64,000 nt of DNA from positions 62,001 to 126,000 of the forward strand of contig JAWPHD010005580.1 of assembly GCA_037043455.1 (NCBI GenBank). The letters are read 5' to 3'. Shown here piece after piece: positions 33,508 through 42,976 of the stretch. The notes under the pieces are model-generated. The model had not been told where the DNA came from. It searched no databases and was given only the letters and a program-made list of their open reading frames with translations. Position numbers and translations under genes: made by a program. Every line of letters begins with the position of its first letter. Positions within the stretch are counted from its first letter, which is position 1. Source of the DNA: Cyrtodaria siliqua. Its lineage: Eukaryota; Mollusca; Bivalvia; Adapedonta; Hiatellidae.

Positions 33508-33971
33508 AAGGGACACTGTCCGTAAGTAAGCAGATATTGAGAAAACATGAGATAGACCCTAAGAAGTATGTAGGAATACATTCGTGAGTTTGAAAAAAAA
33601 AAAGTTTTTATTATTATATGTAAATAAAGTGGGACCCACAATATTTACCTTTTCTGCGATCACGTGACTTCCATTAGCGCATTAGGTTTTGACCACAGTA
33701 TGTATTGCGAAATATGTATAGCCCGCTTAGCTCAGACGGGAGCGTTGTCGACCACTTTACGCTCCTTACACTATTATTACGGCGAGTGTAATTTTAGTTT
33801 GGGCTGCGAGTTCAAACGCACAAAGCGGATTTGCTTTTTTTTGTACCGCGATAGAGTTCCATTAAACAATCTTGCTTTTAATTAGTAAATATTCAATAAT
33901 GTTTAGTGTGTAATGTTTGCGAACATAATTATTGTGTGTTTTATAAGCTAAAAGTTACGGACAGTGTCCCT
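33508..33971 (+). mobile_element. MITE carrying a tRNA-like pol III cassette
   Basis: Perfect 16-bp inverted ends, GGGACACTGTCCGTAA and its complement, define a ~460-bp element. Inside, at 33,721-33,842, 'gcccgcttagctcagacggg' resembles a tRNA 5' half and A box. 'gcgagttcaaacgc' resembles a B box, CCGCTT/AAGCGG can form an acceptor-like stem, and a T8 run follows as a pol III terminator. Confidence 0.65.
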
Positions 33972-34254
33972 AGTTAAAAATGTCATCATTTTTTGCTTTT
34001 CTATTAAAAATCAAGGTTCTGACATAGTCAAAGTTTCCGTCAAACTCCTTTTTGTTTTAAATGTAAGAGAAAGAAAAATACTATCATTGGAAAGAAAATT
34101 AAATTTGTGATGGTATTTGGCATGAATGAAACTTGTATCTATAAAACTCTTCATAATATGTGTGTTTAAAGTTGGGAAATAATTTGTGAAATTTTCGCAC
34201 TGTGCCACGTGAAATTTAGATAATTTTCGTAGTGTCCAATCTATTTGTTATTAG

Positions 34255-34760
34255 GTCTGTGGTCTAATTTTATGAAGATGTGATATAAAAGGACATTTAA
34301 AACTGTATTAAACGTTGTATCTCAGAATGTGGGTGTGGGTTTGGGGTGATGAGAGGAGTTGAATTAGTGTGTTCAATAACACAATCTTTTGAACATGGGT
34401 TTTTAATGAAAAAAGTACTCACCTCTGTCAAATAGGCCACTTGTCTTCTGTTCCAAACGTAGTGTAGTCTGACAGCTGGTTGGGTCCCCGCTTCTCCACT
34501 ACGCCCCCGCCCACTTTACCCCTACCCCTCCAGGCCCCGTACAAAGGTATGTGGGTGTCCGATCCACTCCCCCACCCCATAGTACTGAATACTCTAATTT
34601 AGAGTACTGAATACTCCTTCATTTTAGACCCGAGTATTGAATACTATTTAACATGAATTTCTTCATAAAAATTAACCAATTTGCTATTTATTCGTCTAAT
34701 TTTATGAAGATGTGATATAAAAGGACATTTACAACTGTATTAAACGTTGTATCTCACCGT
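34255..34760. repeat. Shuffled segmental duplicates
   Basis: 'ttttatgaagatgtgatata' with its continuation occurs at 34,270 and 34,700. The bZIP-derived piece (34,334-34,540) and the second copy of the 33.1-kb duplicate lie between them. The block was therefore assembled from at least three sources. Confidence 0.65.
34334..34540 (-). pseudogene. Duplicated bZIP exon-intron boundary with partial inversion
   Basis: 34,334-34,484 matches 27,853-28,007 at high identity: intron flank, donor, stop and exon end. It switches abruptly to an inverted copy of 27,777-27,830. The exon is truncated after about 60 coding bases, so it cannot function. Retention of intron sequence rules out a retrocopy. Confidence 0.85.
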
Positions 34761-34933
34761 TTTGCTGTTTTGAGGTCCGAGCGAAAACTCCGAAAGGGTC
34801 TATGTACGATGTTCTACGATTTTTGTGGATTTCAACAGTTTTTCATGTACCTATATTTTATGCGTACTGACCCATTATTTGCTTGTCAGGCATGGGTTAC
34901 AAGTAACTACTCCATTTTTAAAGTCTTTGGTAT

Positions 34934-35006
34934 GACGCGGTCAGGGGACTCGAACCCACGACCTCCCGAATGCAAGGCAGACTCTCTAACCACTACACCA
35001 CAATGC
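34934..35006 (-). repeat. tRNA-derived SINE head or tRNA pseudogene
   Basis: On the minus strand 'tggtgtagtggttagag' (A box) and 'gtgggttcgagtccc' (B box, perfect core) are about 35 bases apart. The acceptor arms do not pair and the anticodon stem is poor, so it is not a functional tRNA gene. Confidence 0.6.
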
Positions 35007-35310
35007 TTCGGTAGGAGGAAACGGATCGTTTTGCCGTTTTATGTTGTCGCGCGTGTGTTTCACTACTGCGTGAAAATGACTACTTCCGGTTGTTTCGCGC
35101 GTGTGTGGAAAAACAGCAAATTCTTATAAATTATTACACTTACAAACTCAATAAAGGTGCGAAATATAAACATAAGTATTATTTATACACACTGTGTCCT
35201 CTGATACAGAGGGTGTATTTGTTTGCATGTATAAAAGCAAATTTTATCAGACGGTTCCGTGTAACAAAGATGGCACCACTCTGCACCAAATAAAAAATGG
35301 TGACAGTCTA

Positions 35311-35702
35311 TAGCTATTGCAAACGAGATACGAGACTACGGGTTATTTAGGCATTAATAATAACAAAAAGTGAATAGTAGACATATTTATCTTTGTCAAG
35401 AATGTATTATGTGATGTTAATTATAACAGAAAAGCCTTAAAAAAGAGGCTGTAAAAACTGCCTAATTTGAGATGTTGGCTGAAATTTTAACTTTTCAAAT
35501 TAAAAATGGACTGGAGCTATTGCAAACGAGATACGAAGTATGGGTTATATTAGGCATTAATAATGACAAAAAGTGAATAGTAGACATATTTATCTTTGTC
35601 AAGAATGTATTTTGTGATGTTAATTATAACAGAAAGCCGTAAAAAAGAGGCTGTAAAAACTGCCTAATTTGAGATGTTGGCTGAAATTTTAACTTTTCAA
35701 AT
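35311..35702 (+). repeat. Two-copy ~200-bp tandem duplication
   Basis: 35,311-35,513 and 35,514-35,702 are about 93-95% identical by eye ('agctattgcaaacgagatac' to 'tgaaattttaacttttcaaa'). Each contains 'gccttaaaaaagaggctgt' or its variant, a small hairpin (GCCT/AGGC). Confidence 0.85.
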
Positions 35703-35967
35703 GTAACGCGCTTACGATCGATTTACCTATATCGATAAAATAGTAAATGGCAGCGTTCTAGCGCGACGACATAAATCGATAAACAAGAGCGTTTATGAAC
35801 CCGTTTCTCCTCCCTGTGTACTTACTCCCTGCTAAAACGTACAAGAATTGATCAGAATTAAAAAACACACGAACTTTTACTGGATCGTGTACTATTTTTT
35901 ACACAGTCATGTAGAATCCATTTGTTAACATATAACAATGGGTGCTGCAGTATATATATACTAAACC

Positions 35968-36695
35968 AAATTGCTAAGTATCAACCTTAGAATATGTCAA
36001 TAATATTCTCATTGTTTTGTGTATTTTGAGCTTGATTAGAGATACGGTTAAACTGCAAAATAACGAGTGTAAATCGTCTGCTCTGATTGCATGAACATAT
36101 TTTAAAACTTTTAAGTCAATGTGTTTTCTTAGAAATAAGTTATAACACTTATACAACTGGGTATATAGGATTTTATAAAGTACTTCGAATTAGTGAAGCT
36201 TTCGATGTTCCTAATTCTAAAATATGCCAGTTAAAATTATTTTGACATCATGTTTTACTAGCATTACCACTACAAATGCGTTTGCAAAAGAAATTTTCGA
36301 AGTATTTAATGTTAACGCTAAATTACAGTTACTTGAATTTCAAACAATATTTAATGTAAAGGGAGGTAATTTAAGATTATCCATATTTCGTTTTTTTATA
36401 GACGGAAAATCTGCGATAAATGGGTCAATTTTTTTATGTTTTTTTCTATTATTTCATACCAATTTTAAGAATTTTATATCTTTAAGCGATCTTTGACTCA
36501 TGTTATGTGTTTTATCAGTACATTTCATGTTTTCATATAAAGGGAGGGTAACTCTCAAAAGATGTAACAATTTAAACAAAAAATAAATGTTTTACAAACT
36601 ATGGGTCAAAACAAAATACTTATCATATATCTATTCTAAAATATATTCAAAATAAGAAAATTAGTTAAGATACAAAAGTTGATACTTAGCAATTT
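35968..36695. mobile_element. MITE with 18-bp perfect inverted ends
   Basis: AAATTGCTAAGTATCAAC at 35,968 is matched by its exact reverse complement at 36,678-36,695. It is about 730 bp of AT-rich DNA without a credible gene. Target duplications are not obvious. Confidence 0.7.
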
Positions 36696-38289
36696 TGTTC
36701 AGTGTACATCTTAACAGTTACAGACAAAGTCTGTGCAACCCATCCATTTTCAGAAAATGTAGGGTTATATTTGCCTTTCCCCCCACAAAGTAAGTACCGC
36801 GATTTTTTTTTATTTCTTCATCTTGAAGGCACCGTATTTATTTGCTAACAATACTGAAGTTTTGAAGTAAAAACAATTTCTTCACAAAAAAAAAAAATCA
36901 AAAAAAATCAACAACATATTTTCCGAGGAGCTGCCACCTAATACTCTGAATATTATATACCACAATCACTCGTAAAAGGCAAGGTTTAGTTCCAGGCAAT
37001 ATTTTGTTGAGTTTTACTTAAAAACTTACCAAAATAATCAACTAGGTATTTAAGGAATTCTTAGCGAAATTGTGTTCCACAAACATTTAAGTTGACACTA
37101 CCTAAAAACTTAAGTAAGTAAATCGCTAAGTATGCTGGGACGATTATAACGATTTATTTTAAACGAAATCGAATAATTCTAATATCAATAGACTAGTCTA
37201 AGGCTCTTTTATACCGGTTAACATGTTTACAAACGGGAATAATAACGAACCAGAGAGTTACGGGCCTTTATCAGGTGCATTCATTGTATCATGATGAATG
37301 TGTGCAAAGTTCCATTGGTGTTGACCTTATACTTTAGTTTAAACGTATGTATTTTACATCGATTGTAACGAAGCTCTATGAACTTATTTGAATCACTCTC
37401 GATGTCTTACTTGGTAGAACCAGTACTAAGCAAAAGCAAATGCAGATAAAATGTCTTGCTCAGGGACACAACGCATTATGGCAATGGCGAGGATCGAACC
37501 CACGACTTTTCGATCATGGGTCCAACGCTCCACCACTAGACCACAGCGCTCCACCTTATACTTTGAACGTTATTAGCCACAATCAGTTGTCAGGTAAAAG
37601 TTAACGGGCAGACGGACGGACGGAAGGACAGACAGACGGACGGACGAACAACGCCATGACATAATAAGTCAGCGACCTATTTTTTTTAAAGGTGAAATGT
37701 GACTACGAAAAGAAAATCTGTCGAAAATTTCACAGGGATGACCTAAACTTAAGGTCAATGGTTTTCAAATATGTTTAAATTACAAGATACGTACCTTTAC
37801 TATAAAAGGTCGAACCACCGCATATATTTCAAAATTATTTCTTTATTAATGATCGCCAATCGTTAGATTAGAGCTGTCATAACATAGTATTGCATGCCGC
37901 ATACGCTTATGACCCTCTACCAGGTCAGGCCTGACAAATCTCCTGATAAAATCCGGATTCTCCCGATTTTTCAGTCGCTCTCCGGATTTCCGGATTTAAG
38001 TTTAAAATCTCCGGATTTTTCATCAAAACAAAAAATGTTCATGATTTAACAGCTATATTTTCATAGTTTATCATCTATTTCCAGAATTGGTCAAGTTACG
38101 CTAGTCCGGGGAGTATTTACAAGTGCCAAATTAACGGGGGTCATCCGTGTAATGCACTGACTGAATAAACAATTAACACCTAAGGACATAATTAGTTCCT
38201 GCAGAGATATAACAACATGTGCAATACCAGCAATATATCTGTGACTTCTTTAATTGGTCAAGCTAATTGAAATCGCAAGTTTGAGGAAC
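36696..38289. other. No gene; SINE and pearl-end remnants
   Basis: A tRNA-derived SINE lies at 37,400-37,556 (minus). A GACGG microsatellite with 'gccatgacataataagtc' at 37,605-37,670 looks like a pearl-type terminus without its hairpin. The rest is AT-rich with no recognisable coding region. Confidence 0.45.
37400..37556 (-). mobile_element. tRNA-derived SINE
   Basis: On the minus strand, 'gtggtctagtggtggagcg' (A box) and 'gtcgtgggttcgatcctcgc' (B box) are followed by 'tgtgtccctgagcaagaca' and 'catttgcttttgctta'. The last two resemble a conserved central domain of the kind shared among metazoan SINEs. It sits beside an ACGG microsatellite (37,605-37,650). Confidence 0.7.
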
Positions 38290-38482
38290 TAGCAACTCCT
38301 TGTGTGTGGTATTAGGGTTTTCCTTCACTTTCCTCATTATCTTGTATTAGACACTGACGTGAGTTTTGGACCTATTTTAACAGTCCGTAAGTTTACTAAT
38401 ATTATTTCTTATGGATTTTTGATACGATTCTATTTCGTATCTCTAATAAATACTTATTGGCCCTTATTTCGCTTTTCACAGA

Positions 38483-38845
38483 ATGGTATTACTCTCCATA
38501 AAAACAATTATGAGTCTTTTAGCTAAAACTTTAAAAATAAATCTTTCACCTCTTCGGTTACACTCTGCGTCATCAATACAAATTCCACAAAATAACTCTT
38601 CATTTCTTAGAACTAAACCATATGTACGCCTTACACCTTTAAATCTTCATTCGGCAACCTCGTTTCATGTTCCTTCTAATAATATTACTAGGATTTTTAA
38701 TAATGGCTCAAAAGTTTCCGTAACTCCTCTAGGATCACCTGTTTTGAGCTTATTGACAAATCCTTGTTTTGAGGAAATACCATGTAAAGTCTCCTTTCAG
38801 AAATCATTTAGTTCATTCAAGACGCAGGGTGTTTCCCTCTATTGA
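38483..38845 (+). pseudogene. Naiad N-terminal region (copy D)
   Basis: This Ser/Asn-rich segment (LSPLRLHSASS, LNLHSATSFHV, KVSVTPLGSPVLSLLTNPCF) lies ahead of the endonuclease and contains internally repeated wording. No domain is recognised. A one-base-type frameshift around 38,810-38,830 moves the element into the frame starting FRNHLVHSRR, so the stop at 38,845 is not the natural end. 'cttttcacag' just upstream of the ATG looks like a splice acceptor, but no donor was identified. Confidence 0.6.
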
Positions 38846-39425
38846 TAAGTGCAATGCTAAGAGGTGCAGTTGTTGCAATTATTTATCGTGCAAGTCCACC
38901 ATTAAATCAGCTGTTAATGGTAGATTGTTTAATGTATGTCTAGCTTCAAATGTTGATTGACGTACTACTCACGTCATTTATGTTCTGACTTGAAATGCAC
39001 CACTTTGCGGTATACAATATGTTGGACAAACAGGTCGATCCTTAAAAGTTCGATTTCGTGAACACAAATATAATGCAAGTAATCCTAACAAGTTAAAAAA
39101 TTACTTGTACCAACACTTTCGTCATTCAGGTCATAATTTTAATTACGTAACTGTTCAACCGGTTGAATATTTATTTTTTGATAATGATGCTACTAAAAGC
39201 TTCAAAATAAAAGCTAGACACATTGCATAACTTAAGTGGATGAAAAACTTACAGACACCTTATCCACTCGGCCTTAATGACAATATTTATCAAGAAGGAA
39301 ATATTTCTAAAGATCCTAATATTGACATTTTTTCTATATTTTCTATTCGAAAGCGTAAATCTAGGTCTCATGGTCTTAGGCGTGTAATTATTTCTGTCGC
39401 TTATTTACATACTATTTTTAAATAG
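38769..39425 (+). pseudogene. Naiad GIY-YIG endonuclease with two in-frame UGA (copy D)
   Basis: This nicks DNA to prime reverse transcription. A Cys-rich lead-in (CNAKRCSCCNYLSC) is followed by VD-UGA-RTTHVIYVLT-UGA-NAPLCGIQYVGQT. In Penelope-like endonucleases the two UGA positions are the cysteines flanking the VIYLLT strand, part of the CCHH zinc motif. The histidines appear as FREH and FRHSGH. The catalytic arginine is in LKVRFREH. The catalytic glutamate, expected three residues before W in LKWMKNL, is TAA (39,228), one base from GAA. The C-terminal PYPLGLNDNI is typical. The UGAs are read here as selenocysteine candidates; the TAA is a true lesion. Confidence 0.85.
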
Positions 39426-39440
39426 TCTGGAAAGCATTCT

Positions 39441-40052
39441 ATGCTTTCACGGCTTACCTCTTTGTCTATTTCTTCACTAAAGTTGATCGACGAGGAAGCC
39501 GACAAACTTTTCATTCGTACAGATCCCTTGTATAACACTGCTTCCATAGTTCAAAGCTACACACTACATGTTCTCCGACCCCATATTGACAAGGAGTCTG
39601 ATCACGTCAGACTACTATACATTAATAAAGGTATTGATTTCACTGACATGCCTAGTATTTTTCGGGATACTCATGTAGTTGATTCTATCCCAAAATATTT
39701 CAAAAATTCCGAAAGTCCTGTAATTTGTTATAAGTATAAAAAGCCTATTAGAAATATTATTTTCAACTACAACAAAATAGTTTCTGACCTTGATATAGTA
39801 CTTAATACTCCTAAGGAATGTGAATGCAACACATCAAAATGTTGCTATGCTCCAGCAGGTCATGTCATCACTGGTAATTTTGATATTGTTGATAAACGTA
39901 TTCGGCATTTGTTTTCGAAAGGTCCTAAATATAGATTACCTTCAACTATTGATTTTAATGCCTGTCGTGCCCAGATCGCCCACTCCATTGAAGATCTTAG
40001 TATAAAATGGTGTCGTAGAGAACATGCGGACCCAAACTCGCTTTCTACTTAG
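39441..40052 (+). pseudogene. Naiad linker with CxC motif (copy D)
   Basis: These 203 codons have no UGA. The block CECNTSKCCYAPAGHVITGN, then RHLFSKGPKYRLPSTIDF, is the short CxC-containing domain that connects the endonuclease to the RT in Naiads. Upstream is DMPSIFRDTHVVDSIPKYF. The frame is continuous with the endonuclease across a TAG at 39,423 and with the RT across a TAG at 40,050 (probably TGG originally). Confidence 0.85.
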
Positions 40053-41717
40053 AAAAAGTCTATTCTTAAAATTATAGATACACGTATTAACTTTTATAAT
40101 GCTAACCCCTCTTTACTACCTCCGAGACCTAGGTTTTCCTTTCGTAATCTTAAATCGGGAATTCAGGAATTTCATAATAAATTTGTTTTAGTTCCTGCAG
40201 ATAAAGCAGCTAATAATGTAATTATTGTTTGACGCCTACATTACGTCAATGTTTTATCTCTGGAACTCGGCAGCACCAATTCGTATACTCCAGTTAATTC
40301 TACTGAGGATGATGTTGTTTCCGCACATATCACTCGGTGCACTACTTTCAAGGCTGGTGCAAGCGATAAACAAAATAAACTGCCTACCATGTACTGGATT
40401 CCTAAATTACATAAAAATCCGTATAAGGCTCGCTTTATTTCTAATTCTAGTGCCTGCACCACAACAAACATCTCCAAACTTTTAACTTCTTGTCTTACTG
40501 CCGTTAAAGATCACGTTAAACTATATTGTGATAAAACTTATGAAAACTCTGGGATTAATTTATTTTGGTCTATAAAAAATTCAAGAGACGTTCTTGATTA
40601 AATTTTCAATAAAGGTCAAGTTTCATCAATAAGTACTTATGACTTCTCTACACTATATACAACCTTACCACATCATCTTATTAAAGACAAGCTATTTTTT
40701 CTTATTAAAAAAACATTCGCTAGAGAAAATACTACATTTTTGGCATGTAATAATATTAAAGCGTTTTTCACTAACGGCAGTTTAGACAATTATACTATGT
40801 GGACTTGCTATGAAGTATGTGAAGCACTCGTCTTCCTATTAGATAATATTTTCGTCAGGTATGGTACCACCGTTTATAGACAAATTGTTGGTATCCCTAT
40901 GGGTACGAACTGTGCACCACTTGTCGCAGATTTGTTTTTATTTTGCTATGAAAGGGATTTCATGTTGAGTCTTTCACCAGATACCAAGGCAGATGTTATT
41001 GAAGCTTTTAATGACACCTCTCGGTATCTGGATGACATACTGAACATTGACAACCCTTTCTTTCCAACTATGGTTCATAATATTTATCCTAAAGAACTTA
41101 ATAAAGAAAATATATCTGATAATAACGCTTCTTTTCTTGATTTAGATCTCTCGATTGAAAATGGTAAAATAATTAGCAAAATCTATGACAAGAGAGATGA
41201 TTTTAATTTTGACATTGTTAATTATCCCCACTTGGATGGGGATGTTCCCCGAGCAACTTCTTATGGGGTGTATCTGTCTCAACTTATTCGTTTTTCTAGA
41301 GCTTGTACTCGAGTTGAGGACTTTAATATTCGTAATCTTTGTATAACTAAAAAGTTACTCAATCAGGGTTACCGTTACCATAAACTTCGTAAAACCTTTG
41401 CAACATTTTATTATCGTAACCCTGATCTTCTTTCCAAATATAAATGTAATTTAAGGACTCTTCTGCGACAAGGACTATCACAACCTGACTTCTATGGTGA
41501 TGTGATTTATAAACTTCGTAAGATTCTTGGTCATGATCACTTTCATACTATCTTTGTTAAACTTGTTAAAAAGTTTATCAAAAGAGGTTATGACCCTATC
41601 ATTTTGCAACGTACTGCATGCTTGGTGGTGGACCCTTTTACAGTTCGCCACTATGCTTTCCTCTTTAATTGTACGATGACCGGACAGGCTGTGGACCCTA
41701 TGATGACGCCTACCTAA
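40053..41717 (+). pseudogene. Naiad reverse transcriptase (copy D)
   Basis: The N-terminal finger region carries a UGA at 40,230 in NVIIV-UGA-RLHYVNVL, a place where Penelope-like RTs often have cysteine. A TAA at 40,599 replaces a lysine codon kept in copy A. From 40,602 the frame is open: palm motif A STYDFSTLYT, GIPMGTNCAPL, catalytic YLDDI near 41,030, then thumb (RTLLRQGLSQPDFYGDVIYK, RKILGHDHF). The natural stop TAA at 41,715-41,717 lies inside the SECIS. Penelope RTs are the closest relatives of telomerase RT. Confidence 0.9.
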
Positions 41718-41752
41718 AGCCCATTGGGACGGTGGCGTTTGATGTTTGTCCA
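41692..41752 (+). promoter_or_regulatory. SECIS element overlapping the Naiad stop codon (copy D)
   Basis: It would direct selenocysteine insertion at in-frame UGA codons. Outer helix: TGGAC (41,692-41,696) with GTCCA (41,748-41,752). Core quartet: ATGA at 41,700-41,703 opposite TTGAT ending at 41,743. Helix II strands: TGACGCCTACCT and its partner GGTGGCGTTT with one bulged T, so 12 bases separate ATGA from AAA, the standard spacing. AAA at 41,716-41,718 is followed by a mini-hairpin CCC-ATT-GGG, as in form 2 SECIS. The stop codon TAA shares two A's with the AAA motif. Confidence 0.85.
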
Positions 41753-41954
41753 TGTTCTTTCTTGTCGTGCCCTTAATGGTGTATTCTCTTACTGTTCTGG
41801 CTTCTGCCAAGTCATTGAGTACCTTCATTGTGGCTTTCTAGGCTATTTTTTTTTGGTATTATATTTACACGAGCATATTTGTGTTTTACTTATATTGCCT
41901 ATTGATGCTGCCTTGTTGCTTAGAGTTTAGATCATGGCGGGGATTTCTTTATTT

Positions 41955-42083
41955 ACACTGTCCTGTTTTAATGGGATGACAGTAGGGTAAGTGTGAGGTT
42001 TGGTGCACCCTAGAACCGGTTTAAACCCCCAGTGGCCTACTTTGCCACTGACCGTTCCAAGGCGGTAGCCCTATTGTCAACCC
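41955..42083 (+). other. Conserved structured RNA domain in Naiad 3' UTR (copy D)
   Basis: Long-range stem: GGGATGACAGTAGGG (41,973-41,987) with CCCTATTGTCAACCC (42,069-42,083), 13 Watson-Crick pairs, one G-U and one mismatch. Inside are GGTTTG...AAACC pairing, CAGTGGC/GCCACTG around CTACTTT, and ACCG/CGGT around TTCCAAGG. The last lies in a 19-base block kept in all five copies. A competing local hairpin ACTGTC/GACAGT (41,957-41,983) uses the same bases as the long-range stem. There are no hammerhead core motifs. Its function is unknown. Confidence 0.65.
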
Positions 42084-42252
42084 TTTTGTGTTTGTGATGT
42101 CGTTTGCATTTTTTTATTACTTTTGCCTTTTCGTTTGTCTGTTTGCGTGTTTGTTTTTGTGTTTTGTGGTTGACTGTCGTCCTTGAATGCTGCTTTCCCT
42201 GTCCGATATTTTTAGCCTTCTTTGTAGTACCTTTGACGTATAGGATCAAAGT

Positions 42253-42976
42253 CTACTGGTCGCGGGCCACTTTCCGTCACTTATGTAAACATGAACTAAT
42301 ATTTCAGATAAATCTATGTATCCTGACAAATTTTACTCTACTTTCTATTACCCTTCCTGGAGTAATCATTTTGTTTACAAGCCCAGTTTCCGTCATGTTT
42401 TTTACTGAGTGATAGATTCAACTAGGTCACGGTACAGTCACCTTTTTATGAATTAAAAACATGTTTGCAAGTCTATTCAACAATCTCATTTCAAAAATTG
42501 TATGTTTGTATTTTTCCATCATTCACCTCGATCGCTATAACAATGCGCCTAGTAACGTCAATGTAAAATGTTCCATGACGACAATTTACACTATAACGAT
42601 GGGTAACTCTGTATAAATCAAAGAGATACAGGTTGTACGAGTTGCTTCTCTTTGGTCAAAATATATGAATACGGTATATTTTAACTGCGTCCCGTGAAGT
42701 GTGATAAATACGACTCCATAACAGTGTTATCTTTTTAAATAATTTATTATGCGGCAGTATGCGCGCGCATCCCCAACGCCATATAAGGAAGTAAACACAC
42801 TTTTAGGAGAAATCCCTTTTGTTTTTGTACCGCTTATTTACTTTATTGGTTGTTTCTTCTGTTTCCTATCTTCCATGCTAAACGTCTGTCAATTATGTAA
42901 CATCGCGTAAGTAATTTGCAGCGTAAATGAGAATGACGGAAACTGGGCTTGTACGGAAACTGGCCCCTAACCAGTA
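42253..42976. mobile_element. MITE abutting the Naiad 3' end
   Basis: The inverted ends start TACTGGTCGCGGGCCACTTT and are matched by '...ggaaactggcccctaaccagta'. A second inner pair, AGCCCAGTTTCCGTCAT (42,380) and ATGACGGAAACTGGGCT (42,934), extends the terminal symmetry. It is about 724 bp with no ORF. It begins about 40 bases after the Naiad terminus. Confidence 0.65.

Larger units (their letters stand above)
38290..42210 (+). mobile_element. Naiad-type Penelope-like element, copy D (near full length)
   Basis: The domain order is N-terminal GIY-YIG endonuclease, CxC linker, RT. This permuted order defines the Naiad clade; canonical Penelope elements have the endonuclease last. The frame starting near 38,483 shifts once (about 38,820), then one frame runs to 41,717. 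It is interrupted by three UGA (38,958; 38,991; 40,230) and by TAA/TAG at 39,228, 39,423, 40,050 and 40,599. UGAs fall at cysteine positions; the others do not. The 3' UTR holds a SECIS and a second structured RNA, and ends at 'ccctgtccgat' near 42,210. The 5' boundary is approximate. The copy is defective. Confidence 0.9.

Noticed and set aside
34934..35006. Functional tRNA gene
   Set aside because: The B box is perfect but the acceptor stem does not pair and the anticodon stem is weak, so it is a tRNA-derived repeat.
38958..38993. Reading the two UGA in the endonuclease as ordinary nonsense decay
   Set aside because: Both hit conserved cysteine positions and a SECIS is present downstream. 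The TAA/TAG lesions in the same frame do not share this pattern. Decay cannot be fully excluded from one copy.
41955..42083. Hammerhead ribozyme in the Naiad 3' UTR
   Set aside because: No CUGAUGA box with matching GAAA and cleavage triplet could be found in any of the five copies.
41955..42083. tRNA-like structure in the same domain
   Set aside because: The ACCG/CGGT hairpin superficially resembles a T arm, but the loop lacks the GTTCRA core and no acceptor or anticodon arm can be drawn.
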